A stretch of 64,000 nucleotides of DNA from Siphonodentalium dalli (lineage: Eukaryota; Mollusca; Scaphopoda; Gadilida; Siphonodentaliidae), in assembly GCA_032622095.1 (NCBI GenBank), contig CP136069.1:162989043-163053042 (forward strand), given 5' to 3'. This document shows, piece by piece, positions 1-11,951 of the stretch. The notes beneath the pieces are model-generated. The model was not told the origin of the DNA, searched no databases, and was given only the letters and a program-made list of their open reading frames with translations. The translations under genes and the position numbers were made by a program. Positions within the stretch are counted from its first letter, which is position 1, and each line of letters starts with the position of its first letter.

Positions 1-3000
1 ACCAACGGGAGCCTATGTCGATAGGAGACTCACCAACGGGAGCCTATGTCGATAGGAGACCCACCAACGGGAGTCTATGTCGATAGGAGACTCACCAACG
101 GGAGCCTATGTCGATAGAAGACCCACCAACGGGAGCCTATGTCGATAGGAGACTCACCAACGGGAGCCTATGTCGATAGGAGACTCACCAACGGGAGCCT
201 ATATGTCGATAGGAGACCCACCAACGGGAGCCTATGTCGATAGGAGACTCACCAACGGGAGCCTATGTCGATAGGAGACTCTCCAACGGGAGCCTATGTC
301 GATAGGAGACTCACCAACGGGAGTCTATGTCGATAGGAGACTCACCAACGGGAGTCTATGTCGATAGGAGACTCACCAACGGGAGTCTATGTCGATAGGA
401 GACTCACCAACGGGAGCCTATGTCGATAGGAGACTCACCAACGGGAGTCTATGTGGATAGGAGACTCACCAACGGGAGTCTATGTCGATAGGAGACCCAC
501 CAACGGGAGCCTATGTCGATAGGAGACTCACCAACGGGAGTCTATGTCGATAGGAGACCCACCAACGGGAGCCTATGTATGTCGATTGGAGACTCACCAA
601 CGGGAGTCTATGTCGATAGGAGACTCACCAACGGGAGCCTATGTCGATAGGAGACTCACCAACGGGAGTCTATGTCGATAGGAGACTCACCAACGGGAGC
701 CTATGTCGATAGGAGACTCACCAACGGGAGCCTATGTCGATAGGAGACTCACCAACGGGAGTCTATGTCGATAGGAGACTCACCAACGGGAGTCTATGTC
801 GATAGGAGACCCACCAACGGGAGTCTATGTCGATAGGAGACCCACCAACGGGAGTCTATGTCGATAGGAGACCCACCAACGGGAGCCTATGTCGATAGGA
901 GACCCACCAACGGGAGCCTATGTCGATAGGAGACTCACCAACGGGAGCCTATGTCGATAGGAGACCCACCAACGGGAGTTTATATGTCGATAGGAGACCC
1001 ACCAACGGGAGCCTATGTCGATAGGAGACTCACCAACGGGAGTTTATATGTCGATAGGAGACCCACCAACGGGAGCATATGTCGATAGGAGACTCACCAA
1101 CGGGAGTCTATGTCGATAGGAGACTCACCAACGGGAGTTTATATGTCGATAGGAGACCCACCAACGGGAGCATATGTCGATAGGAGACTCACCAACGGGA
1201 GCCTATGTCGATAGGAGACTCACCAGCGGGAGCCTATGTCGATAGGAGACCCACCAACGGGAGCCTATGTCGATAGGAGACTCACCAACGGGAGTTTATA
1301 TGTCGATAGGAGACCCACCAACGGGAGTCTATGTCGATAGGAGACTCACCAACGGGAGTTTATATGTCGATAGGAGACCCACCAACGGGAGCATATGTCG
1401 ATAGGAGACTCACCAACGGGAGCCTATGTCGATAGGAGACTCACCAACGGGAGCCTATGTCGATAGGAGACCCACCAACGGGAGCCTATGTCGATAGGAG
1501 ACCCACCAACGGGAGCCTATGTCGATAGGAGACTCACCAACGGGAGCCAATGTCGATAGGAGACTCACCAACGGGAGTCTATGTCGATAGGAGACCCACC
1601 AACGGGAGTCTATGTCGATAGGAGACTCACCAACGGGAGTCTATGTCGATAGGAGACCCACCAACGGGAGCCTATGTCGATAGGAGACTCACCAACGGGA
1701 GTCTATGTCGATAGGAGACTCACCAACGGGAGTCTATGTCGATAGGAGACCCACCAACGGGAGCCTATGTCGATAGGAGACTCACCAACGGGAGTCTATG
1801 TCGATAGGAGACTCACCAACGGGAGTCTATGTCGATAGGAGACCCACCAACGGGAGCCTATGTCGATAGGAGACTCACCAACGGGAGTCTATGTCGATAG
1901 GAGACTCACCAACGGGAGTCTATGTCGATAGGAGACTCACCAACGGGAGTCTATGTCGATAGGAGACCCACCAACGGGAGTCTATGTCGATAGGAGACTC
2001 ACCAACGGGAGCCTATGTCGATAGAAGACCCACCAACGGGAGCCTATGTCGATAGGAGACTCACCAACGGGAGCCTATGTCGATAGGAGACCCACCAACG
2101 GGAGCCTATGTCGATAGGAGACCCACCAACGGGAGCCTATGTCGATAGGAGACCCACCAACGGGAACCTATGTCGATAGGAGACTCACCAACGGGAGCCT
2201 ATGTCGATAGGAGACTCACCAACGGGAGTTTATATGTCGATAGGAGACCCACCAACGGGAGCCTATGTCGATAGGAGACTCACCAACGGGAGTTTATATG
2301 TCGATAGGAGACCCACCAACGGGAGTCTATGTCGATAGGAGACTCACCAACGGGAGCCTATGTCGATAGGAGACCCACCAACGGGAGCCTATGTCGATAG
2401 GAGACTCACCAACGGGAGTCTATGTCGATAGGAGACCCACCAACGGGAGTCTATGTCGATAGGAGACCCACCAACGGGAGCCTATGTCAATAGGAGACCC
2501 ACCAACGGGAGCCTATGTCGATAGGAGACCCACCAACGGGAGCCTATGTCGATAGGAGACTCACCAACGGGAGTCTATGTCGATAGGAGACCCACCAACG
2601 GGAGTCTATGTCGATAGGAGACTCATCAACGGGAGCCTATGTCGATAGGAGACCCACCAACGGGAGCCTATGTCGATAGGAGACTCACCAACGGGAGCCT
2701 ATGTAGATAGGAGACTCACCAACGGGAGTCTATGTCGATAGGAGACTCACCAACTGGAGCCTATGTCGATAGGAGACCCACCAACGGGAGTCTATGTCGA
2801 TAGCAGACCCACCAACGGGAGTCTATGTCGATAGGAGACTCACCAACGGGAGTCTATGTCGATAGGAGACTCACCAACGGGAGCCTATATATGTCGATAG
2901 GAGACCCACCAACGGAAGCCTATATATGTCGATATGAGACTCACCAACGGGAGCCTATATATGTCGATAGGAGACCCACCAACGGGAGCCTATATATGTC

Positions 3001-3223
3001 GATAGGAGACCCACCAACGGGAGCCTATGTCGATAGGTGACCCACCAACGGGAGCCTATGTCGATAGGAGACTCACCAACGGGAGCCTATGTCGATAGGA
3101 GACCCACCAACGGGAGCCTATGTCGATAGGAGACCCACCAACGGGAGCCTATGTCGATAGGAGACTCACCAACGGGAGCCTATGTCGATAGGAGACTCAC
3201 CAACGGGAGCCTATGTCGATAGG
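1..3223. repeat. 31-bp satellite array, about 103 monomers
   Basis: Head-to-tail copies of a 31-bp monomer built around CCAACGGGAGCCTATGTCG and ATAGGAGACTCA. Monomers differ mainly at fixed positions: C or T after GGGAG, and CTCA or CCCA at the end. Length variants of 33-35 bp add TAT or TATAT before GTCGATAGG. There are no unique spacers, so this is a satellite and not CRISPR. The array is cut by the window start and stops abruptly after 3223 in AT-rich sequence. The apparent reading frames near 2825-3230 are translated satellite. Confidence 0.98.
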
Positions 3224-4460
3224 ATTGTTTTTCTCCAATTACTTTCGATGAACTGTGGCAGAAAATGTGACTATTTTAGAACAGTACAACATTTTTGGAT
3301 TGGTCAACTATTTTTTAATAAAACACATCAAACGACAGAGACGTGGCGACAGGGGGGGGGTTGGGGTGTCTCACCCCCCCCCCCCCCCCCAACTTTGGTC
3401 AAAATTTTCAACAGTTGGAAATTTCATACCTGCCAAAACAATAGTTGGAAATTTCATACCAACAATAGGTTGAAAATGTTCTTGTAGTCTGATTTTCAAA
3501 CAATTTATTGGGGAGAATTAATTGTTTTTGGACCAATATTTGCATATTTTCCTATTTTTGGTCAAAATTTTGGAATGAAATTGTCATCAGTTGGAAATTT
3601 TCCAACCTTATGGGGGGGGGGTGACAGGTTGGAATTTTCCAACACTTGGAAAGCTTGTGTCCTGGTCCCTCCCCCGTGGCCAGTCAAAAACTGCTAGTTA
3701 ATTTAAGAAGACAATATTGTCATACATTTGGTCAGCATTGTCAGTGGAATTGTCATCAGTTGGAAATTTTCCAACCTAAGCGGGGATGTCAGGTTTGAAA
3801 TTTCCAACTCTAGGAAGGCTTGATGCTAGTCTAGATGGTAGGATTTTGCGATTTTCTTGTTCAGATTTCAAAGTTTTCGCAAACCGGTCCGAACCATGGT
3901 CGGCCCGGTGTGTCGTTGTCGCCGTGGCCAATAAAAAACTGCTAATTAGTTTAACAAAACAACATTTTACTACATTTGGTCAAACTTGTGGACTGAAATG
4001 GTCATCAGTTGGAGAATTTTCCAACCTGAGGGGGAGTATTAGGTTTGAAATTTCCAACACTATAGGAAAACTTCAGTTGAGGCCAGTCTAGATGCTATAG
4101 GATTTGCGATTTTATTGTATATTTTTCAAAATTTTCTCATACCGGGCGGAACAACCATGGTCAGCCCGGTGTGTCCTGGTCTCTTGCCTGTAGCCGTGTG
4201 CATTTGTCTGGAGTTAGAGCAGTAGATGTTAGGATTTAAGCAATTGTTCAGGTTAAAATATCTGAATGTTCTCATACCGGGAATTTAGAACCATGGTTTA
4301 TGAATATATAGGATATTAGGCCTGAGAGCACCAAGGTGCAATGGGGGGGGGGGGTGCAAATGGAATTATGCAAAACTTGTGTTTGGTCCGAATCTGATTC
4401 AAGGGGGGGGTGCAGTTGGAATTTCCCAAGGTGGAACCCCCCCCCCCCCCCCCGCAATGG
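3224..4460. repeat. Diverged ~250-bp repeats with G and C homopolymers
   Basis: Three diverged units can be aligned through GTCATCAGTTGGA (3583, 3752, 4001), AAAAACTGCTA (3686, 3934) and the stretch ACCATGGTC.GCCCGGTGTGTC (about 3893 and 4153), giving a spacing near 250 bp; the first unit is internally shorter. Short TTGGAAATTTTCCAAC palindromes recur. Runs of 8-17 G or C sit at 3350-3390, 3613-3622, 4344-4355 and 4437-4453. No coding signal. Similar TTGGAAATT/TTCCAAC-rich sequence returns at 59230-59480. Confidence 0.7.
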
Positions 4461-5331
4461 AGACCATCTATATAGCCACGTCCCTGTCAAACGGACATGG
4501 CTCGTTCGAACCTCAAACTTACGTGTACATCACTTGGTAAGAGGGATCTCAAAACATATCTACACGCGGAAGATTATACGAACAAATTCGTCGATATAGC
4601 GCTGAAAATACCTATTTTCTTATAGTTTTGGGGTTGATTCGTTTGTGCATGTTCGATTATTTTTTTTGGAATCATCGGTCGCGTAAAATTTGCACCTGCA
4701 GACCATGGTAAGAAAATGGAGAGCTATCTTCGCTCTAAAACGCTTATGATACTACATAATGTTGATGATTAAAACAAAAAGGAAGAAATGCGTGAAGTTT
4801 TTAAATAATGTCATGTTAAGATAACGCAATATACATTTTCCGGAAGTCGCTCATAATTCCGTTTCCGATTCCAAAATTGCAATGGATACAAATGTCGCAA
4901 TATTTGTTCGGATCCGAAGCATTGCGTCGAAGTAGGGGTGGGGTCTGCTGAATTTTCCAGACACAAGCCGGGTTGGGTGGGTATGTCGGGGACGGAAAAA
5001 TCAAATGAGTAATGCAAATGATTTCCTACACTACACTACACTACACTAACGGCTGTGACAAATAGATCCAGACCTCTCGTGCAAAGAGGTGGTCGGCCTT
5101 CTCTATTTACACCGCGACCGCTACACTACTTCTCCGTTCTTTTTTGAGATTCCCCGAATCTCACCCGAGTCCTCACTCATAGCTGTCGCATCACGACACA
5201 GACATCTGAAGGCCGGACGAGCCCCCAGTGTAACTGGACAAGAGAGGATTGCGGGAGTCGCGCCAACAGTTGACAGCACCCGGAATCCCAAGCCGGTCGG
5301 CCATCCAGGGACTAACCGAGCTCGACGATGC
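4461..5331. other. Non-coding stretch, no gene seen
   Basis: I see no supportable gene. A short ACACT pentamer run lies at about 5021-5046. The segment 5063-5105 (CCTCTCGTGCAAAG and TCTATTTACA) is a weak relative of the 175-bp repeat at 5752-6530. Short ORFs on both strands have no recognisable domain. Confidence 0.5.
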
Positions 5332-5719
5332 TTAACCCTTTACCCAACAAACCGGCCAAAAACGGCCAAATAAAGCTTCAACAGCCTAAAATATCTTCGG
5401 TCTGTCTCAATAGAACCATACAAATATGGATATCATTGGAACCGGCTCCTTGACCACATTGTGATAGTTACAGTTATGCCCTGTGCCAATGCATTCTCTT
5501 ATATATGCGAGTCGACCATAGGTCGCCTCGCATATATAAGAGAATGCATTGGCCTAAAAAAACACTTTTTACCATTTTTTCTTACATTCTTTAACAATTT
5601 TATAATTTTTAATGTGTTAAGCCAATGCATTCTCTTATATATGCGAGGCGACCTATGGTCGACTCGCATATATAAGAGAATGCATTGGCACAGGGCCCTT
5701 CTGTTGGGTAAAGGGTTAA
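5332..5719. mobile_element. TTAA-flanked MITE with 76-bp perfect internal inverted repeat
   Basis: The element starts and ends with an 18-bp perfect inverted repeat, TTAACCCTTTACCCAACA, whose outer TTAA is the expected target duplication of piggyBac-type transposons. Inside, 5478-5553 and 5621-5696 are exact reverse complements over 76 bp. Each arm is itself a near-palindrome (CCAATGCATTCTCTTATA facing its complement around GTCGACC). The 67-bp spacer is T-rich. There is no transposase, so movement would need one supplied from elsewhere. The perfect arms suggest a recent origin or gene conversion. Confidence 0.85.
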
Positions 5720-5751
5720 CTTCGGTAATCAGTCAAAGCGTCTGACGACTG

Positions 5752-6530
5752 TAACCAAGATATATATATACACGTAGACCTCTCGTGCAAAGACAAAATG
5801 AGTCTTCTATATTTACAGCCGAAAATAGGCCTATGAAATTATGACGTATGTGGTGTCAAGTCGGATTAAAGGTACTCAAACCGATCAGACGCTCCTAAAT
5901 TACTATTTCTTTGGCTCCGGGGGTAAATATATATTTGATTCGAGTTTAGGAACCCACCCATCAAAGCTCAGAGTGATTACTGAGATATCGATGTTTTAAA
6001 TTAGCTGTTTCTATTGTTTGTGAACCAGATCTTTTCCAGGACCACGTGCTCAAACGGACAACTTGCGGTTGTAAGATGGATAACTCGAAAATCCAGTGGT
6101 TACTATTAACAATAATAACCACTTGATTGATCTAATCACTCTTAGCTTTGATGGGTGTGTTCCTCGACTCGAACCAATATGTTTTACCCACGAAGCCAAA
6201 GAAATAGTAATTTAGGAGCGACTGGTCCGATTGAGTACCTTTAACACTCATACGAAGTCATCTTGTTTGTGAGGTCAATATATTGTGACTTGTCCCTGGG
6301 GACCAAGAGATCTATATAGACATCTCGTGCAGAGACGAAATGAGCCTTCTAGGTTTACAGCCGAAAATAGGCTTATACAATTCTGACGTATTTGTTGTCG
6401 AATCAGATGTGTTATACAATTAACACTTATACGAAGCCATCTTGTTTGTGAGGTCAAGATATTGTGACTCGTCCCTGGGGACCAAGAGATTTATATGAGC
6501 CTTCTACATTTACAGCCGAACATAGCGCAA
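5752..6530. repeat. ~175-bp tandem repeat, one copy interrupted
   Basis: Units share CTCGTGCA.AGAC.AAATGAG, TTTACAGCCGAAAATAGGC, GACGTAT.TG and CATCTTGTTTGTGAGGTCA.GATATTGTGACT. Copy 1 (about 5752-6302) is split by the MITE at 5866-6244. Copy 2 (about 6303-6484) is uninterrupted. Copy 3 is a short remnant ending near 6530. Confidence 0.8.
5866..6244. mobile_element. TTAA-flanked MITE with long imperfect TIRs
   Basis: Both ends read TTAAAGGTACTCAA on their own strand. The inverted similarity continues for roughly 120 bp, including CGCTCCTAAATTACTATTTC and CACCCATCAAAGCT. The neighbouring sister unit of the 175-bp repeat carries a single TTAA at 6420-6423 at exactly the matching place, so the empty target is visible. 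No ORF. Interpreted as a piggyBac-like non-autonomous element. Confidence 0.88.
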
Positions 6531-6637
6531 ACTGGTTGTCCTAAGTGCATTATTTTTATGTTTTTGAGATAATCGATTTTTTAAAGTTTGAATCTCCGAT
6601 GCGGGTCAACTATTAAGACTATGGCTATATTTATAAT

Positions 6638-6807
6638 ACTGTCCGATTGGAAAATCATTCCTTTAATAGAATAAATAAGCATCACAACTCATAAATTAAA
6701 TGTAATCCTGTTTTTTGAAGAATACTGCAGGTAGGGTGCATATTTTGCCACTTAGGACATACTGGAACTTAATTACACTATGAATAGTTCAAATGACACC
6801 ATTGAAC
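6638..6807 (+). repeat. 170-bp direct repeat, copy 1
   Basis: Nearly identical to 8662-8832, 2.02 kb downstream in the same orientation, beginning ACTGTCCGATTGGAAAA and ending CACCATTGAAC. Only an A/T-run length change and a substitution were noticed. It lacks TG...CA ends, so an LTR pair is not supported. Confidence 0.9.
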
Positions 6808-7482
6808 TAAAATTCGTTAGAATGGCCACTTTGTTCTATGTGTCAGAAATATTAGGATAATTAGCACTTAGAACAAACAATATAATATCACAGGTCTGAA
6901 TCTTAACAGGACATCTTGGAATTCAGATAGCATAATAACAAGAATATGTAAAAAAAAGTGGTGAAATTGGAATCTTGTTAGTCAACAAATCTGCCGACTA
7001 CAAACGCCGAGTTGAGTTTCCTGACGGCTAAATATGACCACAAAATAACTTATCCTAAATTTTGATGTGTTTCATTGATGGAAAGTCATTATAGGTAAAC
7101 AAATGCAAAAAAAAAACATTGTGAAAATTGGAATTTTAGTCCGGGAACAAGGTCCCTCATGATTACATTTAACCAAATTTTGTTTTGTTCGTTGTGATAT
7201 TTGCTTAAACTATTTAGACTTTCAAAGATGTCCGTACATATATATGTAACATGTATTATGGTGGTCAAGATAGCCTAGATCATTTTTCGGGAGTATATAC
7301 CCGCTCACTTCAATGTTATAAATGTGACAGAAAAATGTATCAGAAACGCATTATTCTTGTTGCCATGGCATAATTATGCCTGTCAGTTCATGCAAACTTT
7401 AACAGAAAAATCCAAAATGGCGGGCAAAATGGCAAACGGAAGTATAGTAACATGAGATATTTTCCATTTATATTAAAGGCAC
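6808..7482. other. AT-rich spacer without recognisable gene
   Basis: No coding or RNA feature recognised. The sequence lies between the first 170-bp direct repeat and a TTAA MITE. Confidence 0.5.
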
Positions 7483-7976
7483 GGGAGGCCTTAATTGTCG
7501 AAAATATTCATATTTGTTCCAAACACCGTAAACTGAAAAACATTAAAACGCATACAGTTTCGTTCATATATACCATGACCATCGCGTAAACAGCATGTTA
7601 TCATAAAGACCTACTATAGTTTACCTAAGCTATAGAGTCTGATTGTGTTACAGAAGACAGCACAATGCTACTGGCTAATCATACACAAATGACATAAACG
7701 CTCTTTATTAGTTCCATATAAGGAATTCACCAACAAATAACGCTCTTTATGTTTACCATCATAATATAAACAAACACCAGAAAAGTTACTTTTTATGCTT
7801 TTGTTTACATAACAATGGTCAAATATATGACAATAACATACTGTTTATGCGATATTTCTTATTTGTATACGGACAAAGTCTGTCTACATTTTGATGTTCT
7901 TTCTGTTTGTGGCGGTTTTTGACGGGTGGAAATATGTTCACAGGATACCCACCGCCAAGGCCAACCGTACCTTTAA
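7483..7976 (-). mobile_element. TTAA MITE, family 'GGCACGGGAGGCC', copy 1
   Basis: TTAA flanks both ends (7483-7486, 7973-7976). The left TIR reads AGGCACGGGAGGCCTT; the right, reversed, AGGTACGGTTGGCCTT. The interior carries two AACGCTCTTTAT motifs (7697-7708, 7739-7750), i.e. the AAAGAGCGTT pair on the minus strand. It is homologous to 32066-32563 in opposite orientation over its whole length of about 495 bp. There is no transposase; I infer a piggyBac-type non-autonomous element. Confidence 0.88.
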
Positions 7977-8224
7977 ACCAGTAGGCGTAAATGGCTATAG
8001 TTGTGCCACCATACATGATGTACAATCCTAATCCGATAATATTAAGTGATAGCCCGACGATTTGTCAATTCGGTGTTTAAAAATGTTTTAAAATGACGGC
8101 GAAAATTGCGATCGGAAGTCAACAATTGATTTGTGTTTGTTTATTTTTCACTAAATCTTCACATATCGAATAAATTGATAGCCAAACAGTAGTGATATAT
8201 GCCATCATACTATAGTTTCCAAAA

Positions 8225-8661
8225 CCATAAACTATCAAATGAGTGTCCCAAACCACATAACGAGTTACAAACCACCCACTTAGTATGCAAAACCAACACG
8301 CAAATCCATACGACGAGTACCCCAAATCCAGATATTGTCACAAACTGCCGAAAGATTGTCCTATGCAACCCACCATAGGGTTTCCTTAACCAGCCAGGTA
8401 TAGTGCCTACACCCATATGCAAATAGTATCCAACCCACACATATAGTACCCAAAACCATGCATCCAAACACCAAATGATGTCTCAATCCACCCGATTATA
8501 GTGCCCCAAACAATTCAATGAAAGTTCCATGTGTGGTAGTGCCACAAACTATACAACTGGTGTTCCAAACCACACAGGTTGTGTCCCAAACCACCCAACC
8601 GTATCTCAAAGTACCCAAAATGTGTGTCCCTAACCATCCAATTAGTGCTCCAACTCATACA
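8225..8661 (+). repeat. Degenerate ~22-bp minisatellite, block 1
   Basis: Loose repetition of the theme GTGTCCCAAACCACCCAA (many variants such as GTTCCAAACCACACAGG). The same theme resumes at 15411 beyond the LINE. ORFs rich in VPQTTQ or similar are translations of the repeat. Confidence 0.8.
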
Positions 8662-8832
8662 ACTGTCCGATTGGAAAAGCATTCCTTTAATAGAATAAAT
8701 AAGCATCACAACTCATAAATTAAATGTAATCCTGTTTTTTTGAAGAATACTGCAGGTAGGGTGCATATTTTGCCACTTAGGACATACTGGAACTTAATTA
8801 CACTATGAATAGTTCAAATGACACCATTGAAC
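8662..8832 (+). repeat. 170-bp direct repeat, copy 2
   Basis: Second copy of the 6638-6807 sequence. The left junction abuts the minisatellite and the right junction enters the sequence upstream of the LINE. Near identity implies a recent duplication or two insertions of the same element. Confidence 0.9.
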
Positions 8833-8947
8833 CACATAATGCATAATGCATAATCCAGGTGCCCAATGGGTGCACATAACTATCTTCACCATCTGGGAAC
8901 TTAAATCTGTGTCTAGGTCTTCCATATCAGATGAGCCCAAGCTGATT

Positions 8948-9026
8948 GAGGTCACCAGAAGGTGAATTTAGTGAAGCTACCCCTCTGTGCAGAGTAGCGT
9001 CACTAAATTAACCCTTTGGGGACCTC
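8948..9026. repeat. 79-bp imperfect hairpin
   Basis: GAGGTCACCAGAAGGTGAAT and TTTAGTGA.GCTA at the left pair with TAGCGTCACTAAATTAACCC and TTTGGGGACCTC at the right, around CTCTGTGCAGAG. TTAACCCTTT, the MITE end motif seen at 5332, occurs here and again near 9098. The remainder of 8833-9434 shows no gene and may include the LINE 5' region. Confidence 0.7.
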
Positions 9027-9434
9027 ATTCTGCAAATGTGCAGCACCATATTTTGAGGCCTGCTAAAAACGTTCGTTCAAGGCTCCCCTATGTTAATTTA
9101 ACCCTTTCATTTCCGACTAAATCCTGAAAAGTTACCCATAATTCTGCTTTGGTTAAGAAGTTAAAAGGCACCACTCAACAGACATTTCGGTCATGATGGG
9201 AGCTGCGCTGGTGCAGCATTAAAAAAAACATGGTAACATAATATACGTAACGCGACGTAACCGTGAGGACGCAACTGGAATTTGCTCCCGGGAAAAATGT
9301 TTTTACGTTACCTATATTCGATTAACTGGAAATCAAATGAATAGCACCCGCTAACTTATATTTTTGAGGTCATCGGATGTGAATCTTGGACATTGGACAT
9401 TAAATCTTGGACATTAAAGGACATCAAAGCTACG

Positions 9435-11389
9435 ATGGATTCCAACGAAGATCGTTTTATTGTGACAGAAGAGAGGGAGTATTCACTAGACGTGGAGAAA
9501 GTCATCAAAAGGAAAGAGGAAGGCAAGTCCGGAAACATAGAGAAATTTGATCTAAAAAATTAAGGTAAATGTTTAGTCATAGACTTGGACACAAATAAAT
9601 TCGAATGTTATAAGAAAAGAGTGACTTCAAAGTATTGGGACAGTAAGAAATGTATCGAAAAGGCGGGAGCAGTATGGAGATGTGCTAGTGATAATGAACA
9701 ACATCTAGTAGAAGATATTATAAATGTTCCAGCTAAAACCAAAGCCAGGAGAGTTACCATTCATCTTATAAGAACTCAAAACAAAATTATGGTACAGGGA
9801 ACAAAATATAATATTTCCTGGTGGCTGACGAACGTTCTACCTGATGTTTATAATCGAGGATTCAATTATGAAATTCCTGGCGACATGCTTGAAATTATTG
9901 ACAATACTTTCTCGGAACAAAACCAAACAACCGAACTGAGTACCGTAACCGATGATGTGGTCGATGATGATCATCACGATGAATGTGCACATGGCGTAGT
10001 TGGAAACTTTATAAATGATCCTTATTCCGATGAAATTGTTAAAGAGAGATCGGTATTATTCGTTACACCAAAAAGAAGACCAGGTAGAAGTGTGAGTCAG
10101 AGATTCAAGAAATCGAATTTAACAGCCAAAGGAGATTACATTTCAACGACCACCCTTAAACGATCTGTAGAAGAATTAAATGTGATGCTGGAAGAGACCA
10201 AACTCGATTATAAGGAAACGAACGAGCGTCTCCAAAACAATCAAGCCACAATACATCTTATTGAAGAGACAGTGAATAAGAAAACAGCTTCGTTGGAAGA
10301 GCGAATTGGGAAACTCGAGGGTGAATGTAAGGACTTGCGACGGCAAAACGGTAGACTCTCAAATCAAGTTGCATCTATAATGAAAAATTCCTTGAAGAAA
10401 TATGAACAGGTAACAAAAACCGAAATTGACATAAAGCGAGGAAAGACACAGCTACCGAAAACTCACAAGACATCGAACCAAACCGGACATCTACACCTAC
10501 TAGTAAGGATGAACTCTCTGACGTTCACGATCTAGACATTACTGTGGTACCAAATGTTCCCATTTCCAATAAGTTTGAAACATTGGAGGAACACGATGAA
10601 TCGCTTGTGTCAATTCCCGGCGACTGTGAAATATCAACAGAAAACAGCGATTGTATTATAAATCAAGTGGAAGCCATCGATGCAAAAATGTCGTCGTTAA
10701 ACAACACGCCAATACACTTGATGTTCGGAGACTCCGTTCTGAGGAAAATTGATCCAATGCGAATGGCTGTTGGTGATGAAAATGTCGAATGTGTCATGCA
10801 ACCGGGACAACGTGTCAGTGGCTTAATGAGATGGTTGGATGATGGTCACACTTCAAAATTCGAAAATGTTCATAAAGTCACTGTCCATGTAGGAATAAAC
10901 AGCTGCAGGAATAACTTACAAACAACCAAGAAAGATACACGACAGTTAATCGCGAAAATTCGCGACAAACTCCCAAATGCCGGAATACGAATCTCGTCAG
11001 TTTTGCCTACTTTGCATTCTAACCATATCAATATGCTTGTGGAAGAGGCTAATCACGTATACAGGGATGTTTGCTCCGAACAGGGCTGCATATTTGTGGA
11101 CAACACATCAAGTTTTGTTGATCGGCATTCTTATGAAGTTCGACAGGATCTTTATCGTGACAATTGGCACCCAAATTTCAGCGGTGTGAGGGTGCTAGCC
11201 AAGAATATTAAATATGCCGAGAATACAAAGTTCAGCTGGTATCAGCGATCAGAAATGAATACCCAACGATTCGGACATACAGGGAGACGGGGTCCTTACA
11301 GCAGTAACAGACCAACGAGACAAATGATGACCAACGACAAAAGATGTGACAATTTTATGACACAGACAACAAATCAGTACGTTCTGTGA
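9435..11389 (+). pseudogene. LINE ORF1 with coiled coil and SGNH esterase domain, decayed
   Basis: This looks like one ancestral ORF of about 650 codons. ATG at 9435 opens a frame that meets an in-frame TAA at 9561 and continues to 10535. Near 10430 coding sense shifts to the frame ending at 11389, seen because the text before the GTG at 10544 stays coherent (for example DELSDVHDLDITVV). Parts: basic N-terminal region with VTIHLIRTQNKIMVQG (about 9750-9800), heptad-rich coiled coil (about 10150-10400), then an SGNH/GDSL hydrolase-like domain. In the last frame the nucleophile motif FGDS is near residue 61, the GINS block near 117 and the DxxH motif DNWHP at 206-210. Esterase domains in ORF1 are known from CR1/L2-type LINEs; ORF1 proteins bind RNA. 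One stop and one frameshift make this copy non-functional. Confidence 0.82.
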
Positions 11390-11951
11390 CTCAGTTAGAT
11401 GCCATTAACACAGCGACGAAGATATGCAGAAACTCAACGGACACAAGTTCTTTACGTAGTGGTTTGATTATGTTAAGTGAGCATCTCTTGCAATTTTCAG
11501 GTGTTATTAGTAGAACAATTTCAGATATGTAATGAAAATGCTATATAAGCGATCAACGCTGAGATATTAAAATATAATACTAATGACCATTGAGCTACTT
11601 TTAATGTTGTCTTTAACTAGGCCTAGACATGGTGCTACTGTATTTGCACAAAAAATATTTCTTTAATTTCAAAGTAGTTTTTGTGTAAATTCTAGCTAAT
11701 AGAATCCAGCGGTTTCAATTTGTCATATTGATCAGATACATCATTTTGTATATCCGGGATTGTATATTAATTATTCTGGGTTTAATAGAAAGATATATAA
11801 TGATGCATGTATGCCTATAAGGCTATATATAGATATATGTTCTCGAGTTTGCGACAACATACTCCATTGTTCTCGGCTCTTTGCGCATGTACCGGTACTA
11901 CGTGTTCCTGGATTTGTATCCGATGACCTCCGATCCTATATTTAAAACAAA
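11390..11951 (+). other. LINE inter-ORF spacer
   Basis: AT-rich sequence between ORF1 and ORF2 of the same LINE, 562 bp with no convincing ORF. It is longer than the overlaps typical of many LINEs, so part of it may be an ORF1 3' extension lost by frameshift or a small insertion. Confidence 0.5.

Noticed and set aside
1-3223. CRISPR-like regular array
   Set aside because: Monomers abut with no unique spacers and the setting is eukaryotic; it is a satellite.
2825-3487. ORFs in and after the satellite (71-101 codons)
   Set aside because: They are translations of the 31-bp repeat or run out of it; no domain.
6638-8832. LTR retrotransposon with 170-bp LTRs
   Set aside because: No TG...CA ends, no primer binding site, no gag/pol.
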